A DNA stretch of 64,000 nt from Nocardioides ochotonae (GCF_011420305.2 NZ_CP061769.1:3397001-3461000), one strand, 5' to 3'. Positions 38,101 through 51,295 are shown, counted from the stretch's first letter. The notes: generated by a model not told the origin, from the sequence alone. Made by a program: numbers and translations.

Positions 38101-38840
38101 AGCTCACCCTCAAGATCTGGCGCCAGGAGAACGCGTCGGCCGCAGGGGCGATGCACACCTACGAGCTCGATGGCGTGTCGCAGGACATGTCGTTCCTCGA
38201 GATGCTCGACCTGCTCAACGAGCAGCTCGTCACCTCGGGCCAGGAGCCGGTGGCGTTCGACTCCGACTGCCGCGAGGGCATCTGCGGCACCTGCTCGCTG
38301 ATGATCAACGGCGAGGCGCACGGCCCGGAGGTCACCACGACCTGCCAGCTGCACATGCGCTCGTTCACCGACGGCGAGACCATCACCATCGAGCCGTGGC
38401 GTGCGGACCCGTTCCCGGTGCTCAAGGACCTGGTCGTCGACCGCTCGGCCTTCGACCGCATCATCCAGTCCGGCGGCTACATCTCGGCCAACACCGGTTC
38501 GGCTCCCGAGGCCAACTCGGTGCCCGCGCCGCGTGACAAGGCGATGCGCGCGTTCAACGCCGCCACCTGCATCGGCTGCGGCGCCTGTGTCGCCGCGTGC
38601 CCCAACGGGTCGGCGTCGCTGTTCATGGGCGCGAAGATCACCGCCCTCGGCGAGCTGCCCCAGGGTCAGCCGGAGCGCTACTCCCGCGTGGTCGACATGG
38701 TCGCCCAGCACGACGCCGAGGGCTTCGGTGGCTGCACCAACATCGGCGAGTGCACCAACGCCTGCCCCAAGGAGATCCCGCTCGACGTGATCTCCCAGCT
38801 CAACAAGGACCTGCGCACGGCCATTGCCCAGGGCCGCTGA
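38097..38840 (+). CDS. sdhB: Succinate dehydrogenase iron-sulfur subunit
   Basis: Carries electrons from SdhA to the membrane anchor. The 247 residues have the [2Fe-2S] ligands in [15 protein letters not shown] with the later Cys in TTTCQLH, the [4Fe-4S] motif [12 protein letters not shown] and the [3Fe-4S] motif in [18 protein letters not shown]. The GTG start overlaps the sdhA stop (GTGA). A strong hairpin follows. Confidence 0.97.
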
Positions 38841-38862
38841 CGCACGACCGGCACCACGCACT

Positions 38863-38898
38863 GCGGGCCGGTGACCACCTCGGTGGTCACCGGCCCGC
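38863..38898. terminator. Terminator after sdhCAB
   Basis: Perfect 17-bp stem (38863-38879 with 38882-38898) and 2-nt loop, between convergent sdhB and the small membrane-protein gene. Confidence 0.8.
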
Positions 38899-38952
38899 GG
38901 TGCATTTCCCTGCCTCCCGCCGTCGCCCGGGTGCGGACGGCGGCGGTGCGGC

Positions 38953-39177
38953 TCAGCGCTTCGAGGCGCGCAGCGCCTTCACGCCCAGCGAGCCCAGCAG
39001 CCCGGCGATGACGAAGTTGACGACGATCAGGACCGTGTGGGCGACCCAGTAGCCGGTCGCCCGCTCCTCCCCCGCCGACCAGGCGTTGGCCAGGTTGCGC
39101 GCGAAGTTGCCGAACGAGAAGACGTTCCAGGCGGCGACCCCGAGCAGGAGTACGGCGTGCTTGCGCTCGAACTTCAC
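38953..39177 (-). CDS. Small two-helix membrane protein (SCO4848-like)
   Basis: A 74-residue protein: basic N-terminus (KFERKH), helix about 8-26 (AVLLLGVAAWNVFSFGNFA), a polar loop, helix about 44-66 (VAHTVLIVVNFVIAGLLGSLGV) and a basic end. Small conserved membrane proteins of this pattern sit beside YihY in other actinobacteria. Function unknown. The GTG start abuts the YihY stop codon without a gap, so it is the last gene of the trpS operon. Confidence 0.75.
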   Translation of the reverse strand: MKFERKHAVLLLGVAAWNVFSFGNFARNLANAWSAGEERATGYWVAHTVLIVVNFVIAGLLGSLGVKALRASKR

Positions 39178-40224
39178 TTACGTGTCCTTCCGGTGCAGAA
39201 ACAGCCGGAGGCCGACCGCGGTGGCGGCTCCGGCGATGAACGCCGCGACCCGGGTGGGTCGGGCGGGATCGGTGGTCCCGGCCTCGTCTCGGCTCGGCAT
39301 CCGCGGACCCTGGACCAGGTCCCCGGAGGCGGCGAGACGCCGGGCGCGTGCCGCGGGCGAGGTCCACGCCCAGCACGCGCCGTACAGCACGACACGGGAG
39401 GTGTAGTTCATCCAGACCAGCAGGATCAGCGCGGTGCCGAAGGCCTGGAACGCCGGCTGGCCGCGGGTGGTGCTCAGCAGCAGCCCGGAGGCCTGCTTGA
39501 GCAGCTCGAAGGCGATCGCGGCGAGCGCGGCGCCGTACCACAGCGAGCGGCGCGGTACGTCGGGCGAGGCGAGCAGGCGGAACATCAAGAAGAACACCAG
39601 CATGCCGGCCGCCAGGCCCAGCACCACGGTGAGCAGGCGCACCACCCAGCCCAGCGCGCGGTCCAGGTCCAGCCAGGCCAGCAGGTCGTCGGAGAAACCG
39701 GCCACGAAGCCGGTGAGCGCGACCCCGACGAACAGGACGGCGCCGAGGACGACCAGCGAGAGCAGGTCGCGCAGCTTGCCGGCCACGAACCCCGGCTGCT
39801 GCCCCTCGGGGACCTCGAAGACCACCGCGAGCGCGCGGCGCAGCGCGGAGACCCAGCCGAGCCCGGCGTACAGGACGCCGGCGAGGCCGAACGCCGCGGC
39901 GACGCCGGAGAAGGTCCGGATGTCGTCGAGGGAGATCTGGTGGGAGCCCGGCCCGATCATCCCGGGCATGACCTCGTTGATGGCGCTGCGCAGCGCGGCG
40001 TCCGCGCCGGGGTAGACCAGCGAGATCCGGCCGACCACGAAGACCGCGAGCGCCAGCAGCGGGAAGAAGGACAGGAACGCGAAGTAGGTGACCGCACCGG
40101 CCTGCTGGGTCGCCTTCACGGCGCTGTAGTGCTCCTGCGTGCCGACGGCGTGGTCCAGCAGCGGACGGCGGCGGCGCAGCGCGTCGAGGCGCCCCGCGAC
40201 CGCCCCAGCCGGCCCCGCCGCCAT
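39178..40224 (-). CDS. YihY/YhjD-family membrane protein
   Basis: A 348-residue protein of the YihY (formerly 'RNase BN-like') family with about six membrane helices. Signature segments are QAGAVTYFAFLSFFPLLALAVFVVG, VLYAGLGWVSALRRALAVVFEVPE and a FGTALILLVWMNYTSRVVLYGACWAW region near the end. Role unknown; it is not a ribonuclease despite old annotation. A basic C-terminus and another weak helix follow. It starts 6 nt after the ligase-like gene's stop. Confidence 0.88.
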   Translation of the reverse strand: MAAGPAGAVAGRLDALRRRRPLLDHAVGTQEHYSAVKATQQAGAVTYFAFLSFFPLLALAVFVVGRISLVYPGADAALRSAINEVMPGMIGPGSHQISLDDIRTFSGVAAAFGLAGVLYAGLGWVSALRRALAVVFEVPEGQQPGFVAGKLRDLLSLVVLGAVLFVGVALTGFVAGFSDDLLAWLDLDRALGWVVRLLTVVLGLAAGMLVFFLMFRLLASPDVPRRSLWYGAALAAIAFELLKQASGLLLSTTRGQPAFQAFGTALILLVWMNYTSRVVLYGACWAWTSPAARARRLAASGDLVQGPRMPSRDEAGTTDPARPTRVAAFIAGAATAVGLRLFLHRKDT

Positions 40225-40230
40225 GCCGCC

Positions 40231-40758
40231 TCAGACCGCCGGCGTCGCGCCGGTGAGGACGAAGTCCCGGGTGGGCTGCCAGCCTGCGGTGTCGTCGTGG
40301 ACGTAGAGGTGGAAGCGGTCCACGACGAAGCGGCACTCGAAGTCGGCCAGCTCGCTGAAGGCCTTGTCGAGGCGCTCGTCGTCGAGGTGGTGGGCCACCG
40401 TGACGTGCGGGTGGTAGGGGAAGTCCAGCTCCACCCCGAGCGGGCCGCGGCGCACCCCGGCCGCGAGCTGCTCGCACGAGGAGATGCCCTCCGCGAGCAT
40501 CACGAAGACGACGGGCGAGACCGGGCGGAACGTGCCGGTGCCCCGCAGGTGGACGCGGTACGGCGCGAAGCCGGCGGCCACCTCGCCCAGGTGGTCCTCC
40601 ACGGCGACGAGGCCGTCGTCGGGGATCTCGGTGGGAGGCACCAGCGTGATGTGGGTCGGGATCATCGTGGCGGTGGTGTCACCCACGGCCATCCGGTAGT
40701 CCTGGAGCTGGGTCGCCCACGGCTCCGGGATCGCGACCGCCACACCGATGGTCGGCAT
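40231..40758 (-). CDS. 2'-5' RNA ligase/cyclic phosphodiesterase (2H family)
   Basis: A 175-residue 2H phosphoesterase with both catalytic HxT motifs, THITLV (about 35-40) and HPHVTVAH (about 117-124). Relatives hydrolyse 2',3'-cyclic phosphates or join RNA ends in vitro; the natural role in bacteria is unclear. The ATG has GGGGGTG about 6 nt upstream, unlike the many leaderless genes nearby. Cotranscribed with trpS upstream and yihY downstream. Confidence 0.87.
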   Translation of the reverse strand: MPTIGVAVAIPEPWATQLQDYRMAVGDTTATMIPTHITLVPPTEIPDDGLVAVEDHLGEVAAGFAPYRVHLRGTGTFRPVSPVVFVMLAEGISSCEQLAAGVRRGPLGVELDFPYHPHVTVAHHLDDERLDKAFSELADFECRFVVDRFHLYVHDDTAGWQPTRDFVLTGATPAV

Positions 40759-40819
40759 GCGCCACCCCCTTCTGCGTCGAGACTAGTGGCCGGTCTGCGC
40801 CGGCGGACAGGGCGTGCGG

Positions 40820-41860
<1,041 letters not shown>

Positions 41861-41914
41861 TCACGATCACGGACCGGGGCGGCGGTGTGTGACCGATCTC
41901 GCGTCGACACTGGC

Positions 41915-41942
41915 CCGCGCAGGCCCGATCAGGCCTGCGCGG
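41915..41942 (-). terminator. Hairpin at the end of the MFS gene
   Basis: Perfect 11-bp stem (41915-41925 with 41932-41942) and 6-nt loop; the loop contains the stop codon of the MFS gene. Confidence 0.55.
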
Positions 41943-43167
41943 TGCGCTGCCGGGCGTCGCTGGAGCGCTGCCACAGCGCCGACCAGAGCAGCACCGCGAC
42001 GCCGAGGACGCTGAAGCCGAGGCCGACCAGCGCCGTGGAGCGGTAGCCGTGACCGGCCGCGATCACCAGGCCGCCGGACCACGCGCCCAGCGCGTTGGCG
42101 GCGTTGAGCGAGGCGTGGTTCATCGCCGCGCCGAGGGTGCGTGCCTCCCCCGCCACGTCCATGAGCCGCAGCTGGAGGTTGACCACCAGCACCGAGCCGA
42201 GGGTGGTGATCGCGAACACCACCGGCAGCGCCCACCAGCCGTGCGGCGCGGCGAGGTAGAAGAGCACCATCACCACGCCGGTGCCGATCGCGCCGAGGAA
42301 CAGCGAGCCGAACACCGACCAGCCGGCCAGCTCGCCGCCGGCCCAGGTGCCGGCGACCATGCCGAGACCGAAGGCCAGCAGGAAGACCGGGACGGCGCCC
42401 TCCCCCAGCCCGCCGAGGTCGGTGACCGTGGGCGCGATGTAGGAGTAGACCGCGAACATGCCGCCGAAGCCCACGGCACCGGCCGCGAGGGTCAGCCAGA
42501 CCTGCGGCCGGCCGAACGCGGACAGCTCGCGGCGCCCGGTCGCCTCCGGGTCGCCCGGGCGGGCCGGCACGAAGGCACGCACCAGCACGACCGTGATCGC
42601 CGCCAGCGCCGCGGCCACGACGTACGCCGCGCGCCAGCCGAAGGCCTGACCCAGCCAGGTCGCGGCGGGGACGCCGATCACGTTGGCGATGGACAGGCCG
42701 AGCATGACCGACGCGACCGCGCGGCCGGTGCGCTCGGGCGGCACCAGGCTGGCCGCCACGAGGGAGGCGACGCCGAAGTAGATGCCGTGCGGAAGGCCGT
42801 CGAGGAAGCGGGCCAGGGCCAGCACCTCGTACGACGGCGCGGCGGCGCTGAGCAGGTTGAACAGCGCGTAGGCGGCCATCAGCCACAGCAGCAGCGCCCG
42901 CCGCGGCCAGGTCGCCCCGAAGTAGGCGAGCACCGGCGCACCGATCACCACGCCGAGGGCGTAGGCGGAGATGGTGTGGCCGGCCGTCGGGATGGAGACG
43001 CCGACACCGTCGGCCACCTGGGGCAGCAGCCCCATCGTCACGAACTCCGTGGTCCCGATCGTGAAGCCGCCCATCGCGAGGGCCAGGATCGCCAGGCCTA
43101 CGTGCGGGGCCGGGGTCCGGTCGACGTCGGCGGGTGCGGCGAGAGCGGGAGCGGGGTCGACGGGCAC
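41929..43167 (-). CDS. MFS transporter, DHA1 (AraJ-like) family
   Basis: Proton-driven efflux permease, 412 residues with 12 predicted helices. The first helix region GGFTIGTTEFVTMGLLPQVADGVGVSIPTAGHTISAYALGVVIGAPVL is the hallmark of the AraJ/YdhP-type DHA1 group, and RFLDGLPHGIYFGVASLVAASLVP matches its conserved loop. Substrate unknown (sugars, drugs). GTG start. Divergent from the FUSC gene and read-through to trpS is limited by the hairpin at its end. Confidence 0.88.
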   Translation of the reverse strand: MPVDPAPALAAPADVDRTPAPHVGLAILALAMGGFTIGTTEFVTMGLLPQVADGVGVSIPTAGHTISAYALGVVIGAPVLAYFGATWPRRALLLWLMAAYALFNLLSAAAPSYEVLALARFLDGLPHGIYFGVASLVAASLVPPERTGRAVASVMLGLSIANVIGVPAATWLGQAFGWRAAYVVAAALAAITVVLVRAFVPARPGDPEATGRRELSAFGRPQVWLTLAAGAVGFGGMFAVYSYIAPTVTDLGGLGEGAVPVFLLAFGLGMVAGTWAGGELAGWSVFGSLFLGAIGTGVVMVLFYLAAPHGWWALPVVFAITTLGSVLVVNLQLRLMDVAGEARTLGAAMNHASLNAANALGAWSGGLVIAAGHGYRSTALVGLGFSVLGVAVLLWSALWQRSSDARQRTAQA

Positions 43168-43323
43168 CTAGGGTCCAACGACCCGCCGGAGGAGAGGTAT
43201 TCCGCTTCCGGCGCCCGGTTCGGCACGAGCGCCCCCTCATGGGCGGTGACCTGCCTCACGTCCGCGCCTAGACTCAGCCGTACCGAGCGTCTGCACCTGC
43301 ACCTTCCCTCGGGAGGAGGGCAC

Positions 43324-45168
43324 ATGAGCGAAGCTCCGGAGATCGATGCGTCCGCGCCGGAGCAGGACGCCACCCCGCGCAAGCCCGGCGGCAGCCCCGC
43401 GCTCCTGCTGATGATGGCCATCGTGGTGGTGCCCGCGGTCGTGGTCGCCGACAGCTTCGACGCCGGGCCGGCCGCGATCATCGGCGGCATGGTGGGGCTG
43501 TTCTCGCTGGTGGCCCTCATGGGCGGCCCGCTGCGCGCCGACCTGCGCGCCGCCGCTCTCACGGTGCCGCTCCTGCTGATCGGGGCCACCGTGCCCCGGC
43601 TGCTGACCGACGCCTCACGACCGGCGGCGATCGCGCTGGTGGTGGTGCTCGGCTTCGTCGCGGCGCTGCTGCCGCTGCGGGGGCCCCGCTACGCCAACGC
43701 CGGGCTCGGCCTGGGCATGACCACGCTCTACTCCTACGCCTACGCGACCCACGGGGCCGCCGACCACCGGCAGGTGATCGCGGCCGCGGTGGCCGGCGTC
43801 CTGGTCGCCCTGCTGGTGCGGGTGCTGCTCGGCATCGCCGATCCCTCGAAGCCGACCCGCGAACAGATCGCCGAGGTGCTCCTCGCCGATGACGCTCCGA
43901 CGGCGACCGCCACCGCCTTCGACACCTGGCTGCACGACGGCCGGCAGCGCTGGCTGGCACGTGCGCTCGAGAGTGCCTCGCAGTACCGGCTCGCCCTGCG
44001 CCGGGCCGAGCTCGCCGCGTCCGGCGAGCAGCTCGGCCCCGACACCCTGGCCGGCCTGCGCGGCCGGGCCGAGGAGCTCGCCGACCAGCTGCGGGCCAAG
44101 CGCCCGCCGGTCCCCGACGAGGCCACGACAGGCTCGGGCACGGGACCGTCCGCGGCCGCCGGACCCGCGGCCGCGCTGGACGCGCTGGACGGCGTGGAAC
44201 AGGCACTCCGCGAGCGCGACACGAGCCCCGTCGCGCTCGACCGGGGCGACCGCCACGAGTTCCGCGACGCGGTGCTGCACCCCTCGGGCCGGTGGCGTTC
44301 GATCCAGGTGCGTCACGCGCTCCGCACGGCGTTCGGCCTGCTGGTGATGCTCCTGGTCACCTCCGGCCTCGAGCCCGGCGACCCGCTGGTCAGCACGGTG
44401 CTGCTGACCACCTTCGCCATCCTCCAGGCCAGCTGGCGCGACACCCTCGACAAGGCCCGCAACAAGGTCATCGGCGTGGTCGCCGGGTCTGCCGCGGTCG
44501 GGGTGATCCTGGTGGCGGTGCCCGAGCGCTACCTCGTCGCGATCGCCGCCGTCGCCCTGATCCTCGGGCTCTGGTACATCACCTCCCGGCCCGCGCTGGG
44601 CGCCGGTTTCATGGTGGTGGTCAGCGTGGGGTTCAACGCGGTCACCCGCGACCTGGACCCCGGCGACCTGCTCGTGCAGTACGTCGCGCTGACCGCCTGC
44701 GCGGTGGCGGTCGGGCTGGTCCTCGGCTTCGCGGTCGTGCCGGCGTTCCGGCCCGCGCCGCTGCGCGAGCGCGTCGAGTCCGCGACCGAGGCGACCACGG
44801 CGGTGCTCAGCGCCGCCGCGAGCGGCGCGCGTCCCTCCGTGCCCGAGCTGCTCGCCCTGCACCGCGACGCCGTGCAGAAGCAGGACGAGCTCGTCCCCGA
44901 CCGCGAGCACCTCGACGACCGCCAGCTCGCCGAGCTCGAGCGGCTGCGCTCGGGCCTGCGTGACCTCACGACGTGGCTCGACACCGCCCGCCCGGACCGT
45001 GCCGCGCTGGCGCGGGCCGTCGACCTGCTCCACGAGGACGCGAGGACCCCACGGCGCGGCGCGGAGCCCTCGACCGGCGGGGCCTCCAGCGCGACGCTGT
45101 GGGAGCTCGCGGAGCAGTCCGGCTCCGCCGAGCGCTACCTCCTCGCCACCCTGCCCGCGACCCGCTGA
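43324..45168 (+). CDS. FUSC-family (aromatic acid exporter-like) membrane protein
   Basis: A 614-residue protein with two hydrophobic blocks: six helices at about 25-165 and six at about 335-470, separated by a ~165-residue soluble region and followed by a ~130-residue helical C-terminus. The second block (RHALRTAFGLLVMLLVTSGLEPGDPLVSTVLLTTFAILQASWRDTLDKARNKVIGVVAG) is the FUSC signature. Relatives export hydroxybenzoic acids or are of unknown role. The ATG has GGAGGAGG 5 nt upstream and a TAGACT box further up. Convergent with the fused ABC transporter. Confidence 0.82.
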   Translation: MSEAPEIDASAPEQDATPRKPGGSPALLLMMAIVVVPAVVVADSFDAGPAAIIGGMVGLFSLVALMGGPLRADLRAAALTVPLLLIGATVPRLLTDASRPAAIALVVVLGFVAALLPLRGPRYANAGLGLGMTTLYSYAYATHGAADHRQVIAAAVAGVLVALLVRVLLGIADPSKPTREQIAEVLLADDAPTATATAFDTWLHDGRQRWLARALESASQYRLALRRAELAASGEQLGPDTLAGLRGRAEELADQLRAKRPPVPDEATTGSGTGPSAAAGPAAALDALDGVEQALRERDTSPVALDRGDRHEFRDAVLHPSGRWRSIQVRHALRTAFGLLVMLLVTSGLEPGDPLVSTVLLTTFAILQASWRDTLDKARNKVIGVVAGSAAVGVILVAVPERYLVAIAAVALILGLWYITSRPALGAGFMVVVSVGFNAVTRDLDPGDLLVQYVALTACAVAVGLVLGFAVVPAFRPAPLRERVESATEATTAVLSAAASGARPSVPELLALHRDAVQKQDELVPDREHLDDRQLAELERLRSGLRDLTTWLDTARPDRAALARAVDLLHEDARTPRRGAEPSTGGASSATLWELAEQSGSAERYLLATLPATR

Positions 45169-45176
45169 GCGGGTCG
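45158..45176. terminator. Short convergent hairpin between FUSC and ABC genes
   Basis: CGACCCGC/GCGGGTCG stem (8 bp); its three-base loop is the TGA stop codon of the FUSC gene. The two genes end only 10 bp apart. Confidence 0.5.
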
Positions 45177-45178
45177 GG

Positions 45179-48100
45179 TCAGCCGGCCAGGTGGCCCCAC
45201 CGCTCGGCCAGCTCGGCCCAGGGCCCCACCTCGCGGACCTCGCCGTCGACAAGGACCACGACCCGGTCGGCCCGGGCGAGCGCGGAGCGCTTGGACGTGG
45301 CCCCGATGACCGTCGTACCGCGCGTGCGCAGGGCGCTCCACAGCTCGAGCTCCGTCGTCGCGTCGAGGGCGCTGGAGACGTCGTCGGCCAGCAGCAGCTC
45401 GGCGTCCGTGGCCAGCGCACGGGCGAGCGCCAGGCGCTGCACCTGTCCGCCGGAGAGCCGGACGCCGCGGTGCCCGACCAGGGCGTCCTTGCCGCCGGCG
45501 TCGGCGACGTCGGCGCCGAGTCGCGCCGCCGCGACCGGGTCCTCGAAGCGCCGGTCGTGTCCGAGCCGCACGTTGTCGGCGAAGGTGCCCGACAGCACCC
45601 GCGGCACCTGCGCCACGTGGGCCACCTGGCCGGGGCGCAGGAAGACCTGCGCATCCTCGACCGGGGTGCCGTTCCAGGCGATCCGGCCCCGGTGGTCCAC
45701 CAGCCCGGCCAACGCGGAGAGCAGGCTGGACTTGCCCGAGCCCACCTGGCCGACCAGGAGCACCAGCTCCCCGGCGTGCACGGTCAGGTCGACGTCGTGC
45801 ACGCCGATGGTGCCGTCGTCGTGGACCGCGGTGAGCCCGGACAGCTCGAGCTCGCGCAGCCCGATCCGCTCGGCCGGCGGCGGGTGCGGTGCGGTGCCGG
45901 CCACCAGGTCGACGCCCGGCGGGAGGTCCATCAGGTCCGCGCCACCGGCGAAGCGGCTGGTCTCCTGCTGCCAGGCCCGGGTGCCGGGGGCCTCGGTCAC
46001 GACCATGCCCGCCACCCGGCCGAACCAGTCGAAGCCGGCGACCGCGTTGGCGACGAGCAGCGTCGTGCCCAGCCCCCAGCCGCCGGTGGCGTGGACGGCC
46101 CAGGCGGCGACGACGCCGCCCTGCACCATGACCATGGGTACGCCGTCGAGCACCGCCTGGACGCGGTGCTCGCGCACCGCCGCGGCGACCCGTCCCGCGT
46201 CGACGCGCTGCAGGTGGGCGTGCACGGCCGGCGTGGCGGCGGCCAGCTTCACCGTGCGGGCCGACTCGAGCACCGAGACCAGCGTGCGGCCGAACCGCGC
46301 GCGGGCGGTCGAGGCGGCCGCGGCCGAGCGCCCGGCGATCGGGCGGCCCAGCGCCGAGGCCAACGCGGAGGTCACCAGCACCGTCAGCAGCACCGCCCCC
46401 GCCAGCCAGGTCCCGGCCAGGGCGGCGGTGACGGCGGCGATCACCAGGCCGTTGACGAAGTCGACCCAGCGGTCGGCGTAGCGCGCGTAGCGGTCGGCGT
46501 CCATCGCCCGGGCGACCACCTCGCCGGGAGGCGTGCGCGGCAGCCGGTGCTGGGCGGTCTGCCCGAACAGCACCGACATCCGTACGCGCAGCAGCACCTC
46601 GACCCACCAGCGCGGATAGCGGTAGAAGGCGTCGGCGAGCATCAGCGGAGCAACGAGCAGCGACACCACCAGCGCGACCAGGAGGCCCGTCGGCGCGGAC
46701 CCGCCCTCCAGGTCCTCGACGAGCCGGCCCCAGACCAGGCCGGTGACCGCGCCCTGGGCGCCGGTCAACGACACGCCCAGGAACAGCGCGGCGCCGGCGA
46801 CACCCCAGGCCGGACGGACCAGCAGCGCGTGGGCGATGCCGCGGGCGAGGGACGGGCCGCTGCCCACCTCCGCCTGCTCCGGCGGCGCGCCTCGACGACG
46901 GCGCCCACCGACGGCGGCCGCCGGCCCGGACGGTGTCTGCGCCGCGGTCGCGGGCAGCGCGACCCCGGCCGACTCCTCGCCGGCCCCATCGCCGGCCTCG
47001 TCGACCAGGACGTCGTTCGCACGGGTGCCGGGATGACGCTCCTCGGCGCGGCTGGCCACCAGCAGGTCGCGGAAGGGTCCCGCGACCCGGGCCAGCTCGG
47101 CGCGAGATCCTTGCTGCACCACCCGGCCGTGGTCGAGCACCGCGACCAGCGGCGCACGCTCGATCGTGGAGAGCCGGTGCGCGATCAGCACACCGGTGCG
47201 TCCGGCGAGCAGCCGGTCGGCGGCCGCGACGACGCGGTGCTCGGTGAGCGGGTCCATGCGTGCGGTCGCCTCGTCGAGCACCACCACCCGCACGTCGCGG
47301 ATCAGCAGCCGCGCGAACGCGACCAGTTGCTCCTCCCCCGCGGAGAGGCGGGTGCCACCGGGTCCGAGCACCGTGTCCAGGCCGTCGGGCAGCCCCGCGA
47401 CCCATTCCCCGAGGCCCAGCTCGGCGATCGCCGCCCGCACCCGGTCCAGGGAGTGCTCCTCGAAGAGCGTGATGTTCTCCGCGAGCGTCCCGGCCAGGAT
47501 CTCGGTGCGCTGGGTGACCACACCGACCGCCGCCCGCAGCTGCTGCAGGTCCAGGTCGCGCACGTCGCGCCCGCCGAGCACGACGGTGCCCGGCGGCGGC
47601 TCGACGGCGCGCGACAGCAGCGCGGCGAGCGTGGACTTGCCCGACCCGGAGCGACCGACCAGGGCGATCGTGACTCCGGCAGGCACGTGCAGGCAGACGT
47701 CGGCCAGCGCGAAGGTGCCCTCGTCGTAGGAGAAGTCGAGGTGGCGCACGTCGAGGTCGAGGGCGCCGCGGACCGGCAGCGGGTCGCCACCGTCCGGCTC
47801 GGGCGCGACCGCGAGCATCTGGCGCAGCCGGATCACCGCGCCCATGCCGGCCTGGATGTCGGGCAGGTGGTTGGCCAGCATGGCGATCTGGCCGACGAAG
47901 GTGGAGGAGACCAGGAAGAGGGTCACCAGCCGGGCCACCGACAGGTCGCCCGCGGAGGCCAACGCGATCCCGCTGACCCCGATCCCGGCGAGCAGCCCGT
48001 GCAGGAGCACCCCGGCGCGCCGCCCCAGCCGGGACTCGACCGCGACCACGTCGCGGAACCGGTCGTGGACGAGCGCGGAGAGGCGGGTCAGACGCTCCAC

Positions 48101-48787
48101 GACGTGGGCCTGGCCCAGGCTGGTGCGCAGGTCGTCGCGGCCGGCGATGCCTTCCTCCAGCGCGGCGGCGTGGTCGGTCCAGGCCATCTCCTCGATCACC
48201 TTGCGCCGCGCGATCTCGCCGAGCAGGCGACGGATCGAGACGAAGGTGACCGCGGCCAGTGCCGGGAACAGCAGCCAGGCCGGCCACCAGGTGAGGCCGG
48301 CGACGATCCACATCGGGGCGACCCCGAGCAGCGTGCGCGCCAGCATCCACAGCTGCCAGCGGACCAGGTTGCCGACCTCGCGGGTGTCGTCGTCGACGCG
48401 GTCGAGAACCTCGCCCACCGCCTGCTCGCTGAGCGTGGCCAGCGGCTGGCGCAGGGCGGCGTCGAGCAGGTCCTCGCGCAGCACCCCCTCGGCGCGGTCG
48501 GAGGCACCGACCCACATCACCTTGCCCACCGTGTCGACCAGGGAGGCACCGATCAGGCAGGCCGCGAGCAGGCCCACCAGCGCGCCGCTCGGGGACTCGG
48601 CCAGCCGACCGGCGACGACCGTGCCGAGTGTCGTCGCCACGGCGGCCACGGCCGCGCACACCAGCGCCACGAGGACGATCGGGGCGCGCAGACGTCGCCA
48701 GTCGACACGGCGTCGCGGGTCGTCGAGCGGGGAACGAGGCGGGGTCGGACCCAGCCGCGCCGGGTCGGTCATCAGGGTGTCGGTCAT
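45179..48787 (-). CDS. Fused heterodimer-type ABC exporter (TMD-NBD-TMD-NBD)
   Basis: A 1202-residue protein holding a whole ABC exporter in one chain. Half 1: TMD about 35-310, Walker A GRSGSGKST (378-386), signature LSAGE (481-485), Walker B VVVLDE (501-506) and H-loop IAHR (535-538), all catalytic. A ~100-residue linker rich in Ala/Gly/Glu/Arg (570-645) follows. Half 2: TMD about 650-935, Walker A GQVGSGKSS (1013-1021), signature LSGGQ (1111-1115), but Walker B ends LLLADD with Asp1136 in place of the catalytic Glu, and the H-loop histidine position is Thr1164. So one ATP site is degenerate. Homologues are more often two adjacent genes. Substrate unknown. The ATG is 9 nt from a TAGGGT box. 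Confidence 0.88.
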   Translation of the reverse strand: MTDTLMTDPARLGPTPPRSPLDDPRRRVDWRRLRAPIVLVALVCAAVAAVATTLGTVVAGRLAESPSGALVGLLAACLIGASLVDTVGKVMWVGASDRAEGVLREDLLDAALRQPLATLSEQAVGEVLDRVDDDTREVGNLVRWQLWMLARTLLGVAPMWIVAGLTWWPAWLLFPALAAVTFVSIRRLLGEIARRKVIEEMAWTDHAAALEEGIAGRDDLRTSLGQAHVVERLTRLSALVHDRFRDVVAVESRLGRRAGVLLHGLLAGIGVSGIALASAGDLSVARLVTLFLVSSTFVGQIAMLANHLPDIQAGMGAVIRLRQMLAVAPEPDGGDPLPVRGALDLDVRHLDFSYDEGTFALADVCLHVPAGVTIALVGRSGSGKSTLAALLSRAVEPPPGTVVLGGRDVRDLDLQQLRAAVGVVTQRTEILAGTLAENITLFEEHSLDRVRAAIAELGLGEWVAGLPDGLDTVLGPGGTRLSAGEEQLVAFARLLIRDVRVVVLDEATARMDPLTEHRVVAAADRLLAGRTGVLIAHRLSTIERAPLVAVLDHGRVVQQGSRAELARVAGPFRDLLVASRAEERHPGTRANDVLVDEAGDGAGEESAGVALPATAAQTPSGPAAAVGGRRRRGAPPEQAEVGSGPSLARGIAHALLVRPAWGVAGAALFLGVSLTGAQGAVTGLVWGRLVEDLEGGSAPTGLLVALVVSLLVAPLMLADAFYRYPRWWVEVLLRVRMSVLFGQTAQHRLPRTPPGEVVARAMDADRYARYADRWVDFVNGLVIAAVTAALAGTWLAGAVLLTVLVTSALASALGRPIAGRSAAAASTARARFGRTLVSVLESARTVKLAAATPAVHAHLQRVDAGRVAAAVREHRVQAVLDGVPMVMVQGGVVAAWAVHATGGWGLGTTLLVANAVAGFDWFGRVAGMVVTEAPGTRAWQQETSRFAGGADLMDLPPGVDLVAGTAPHPPPAERIGLRELELSGLTAVHDDGTIGVHDVDLTVHAGELVLLVGQVGSGKSSLLSALAGLVDHRGRIAWNGTPVEDAQVFLRPGQVAHVAQVPRVLSGTFADNVRLGHDRRFEDPVAAARLGADVADAGGKDALVGHRGVRLSGGQVQRLALARALATDAELLLADDVSSALDATTELELWSALRTRGTTVIGATSKRSALARADRVVVLVDGEVREVGPWAELAERWGHLAG

Positions 48788-48866
48788 CGCCGTCCGACCC
48801 TAGGCCCGATCACCGACACTCCTCTCCCCCATTTCCGCGCTGGACGGATGATGTTCGCCACGACAG

Positions 48867-48905
48867 CACGGGGCCCGGACGACCTGCGGTCGTCCGGGCC
48901 CCGTG
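48867..48905. terminator. Terminator downstream of icd
   Basis: Perfect 17-bp stem (48867-48883 with 48889-48905) and 5-nt loop, 31 bp beyond the icd stop. Confidence 0.8.
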
Positions 48906-48935
48906 GCGGAGCTGCCCTCGCGGGCCAGCGGGTGA

Positions 48936-51173
<2,238 letters not shown>

Positions 51174-51295
51174 TACCTGACGGCTCCGACCCCATCACTT
51201 TCGCACCCGGCCACAGCCTCGGCAACGCGGCCCCCGCGGGATTAGAGTGCTGTGACACGCCCCACGGCCATGCCGGGGCCGTCTCGAGGAGCACC

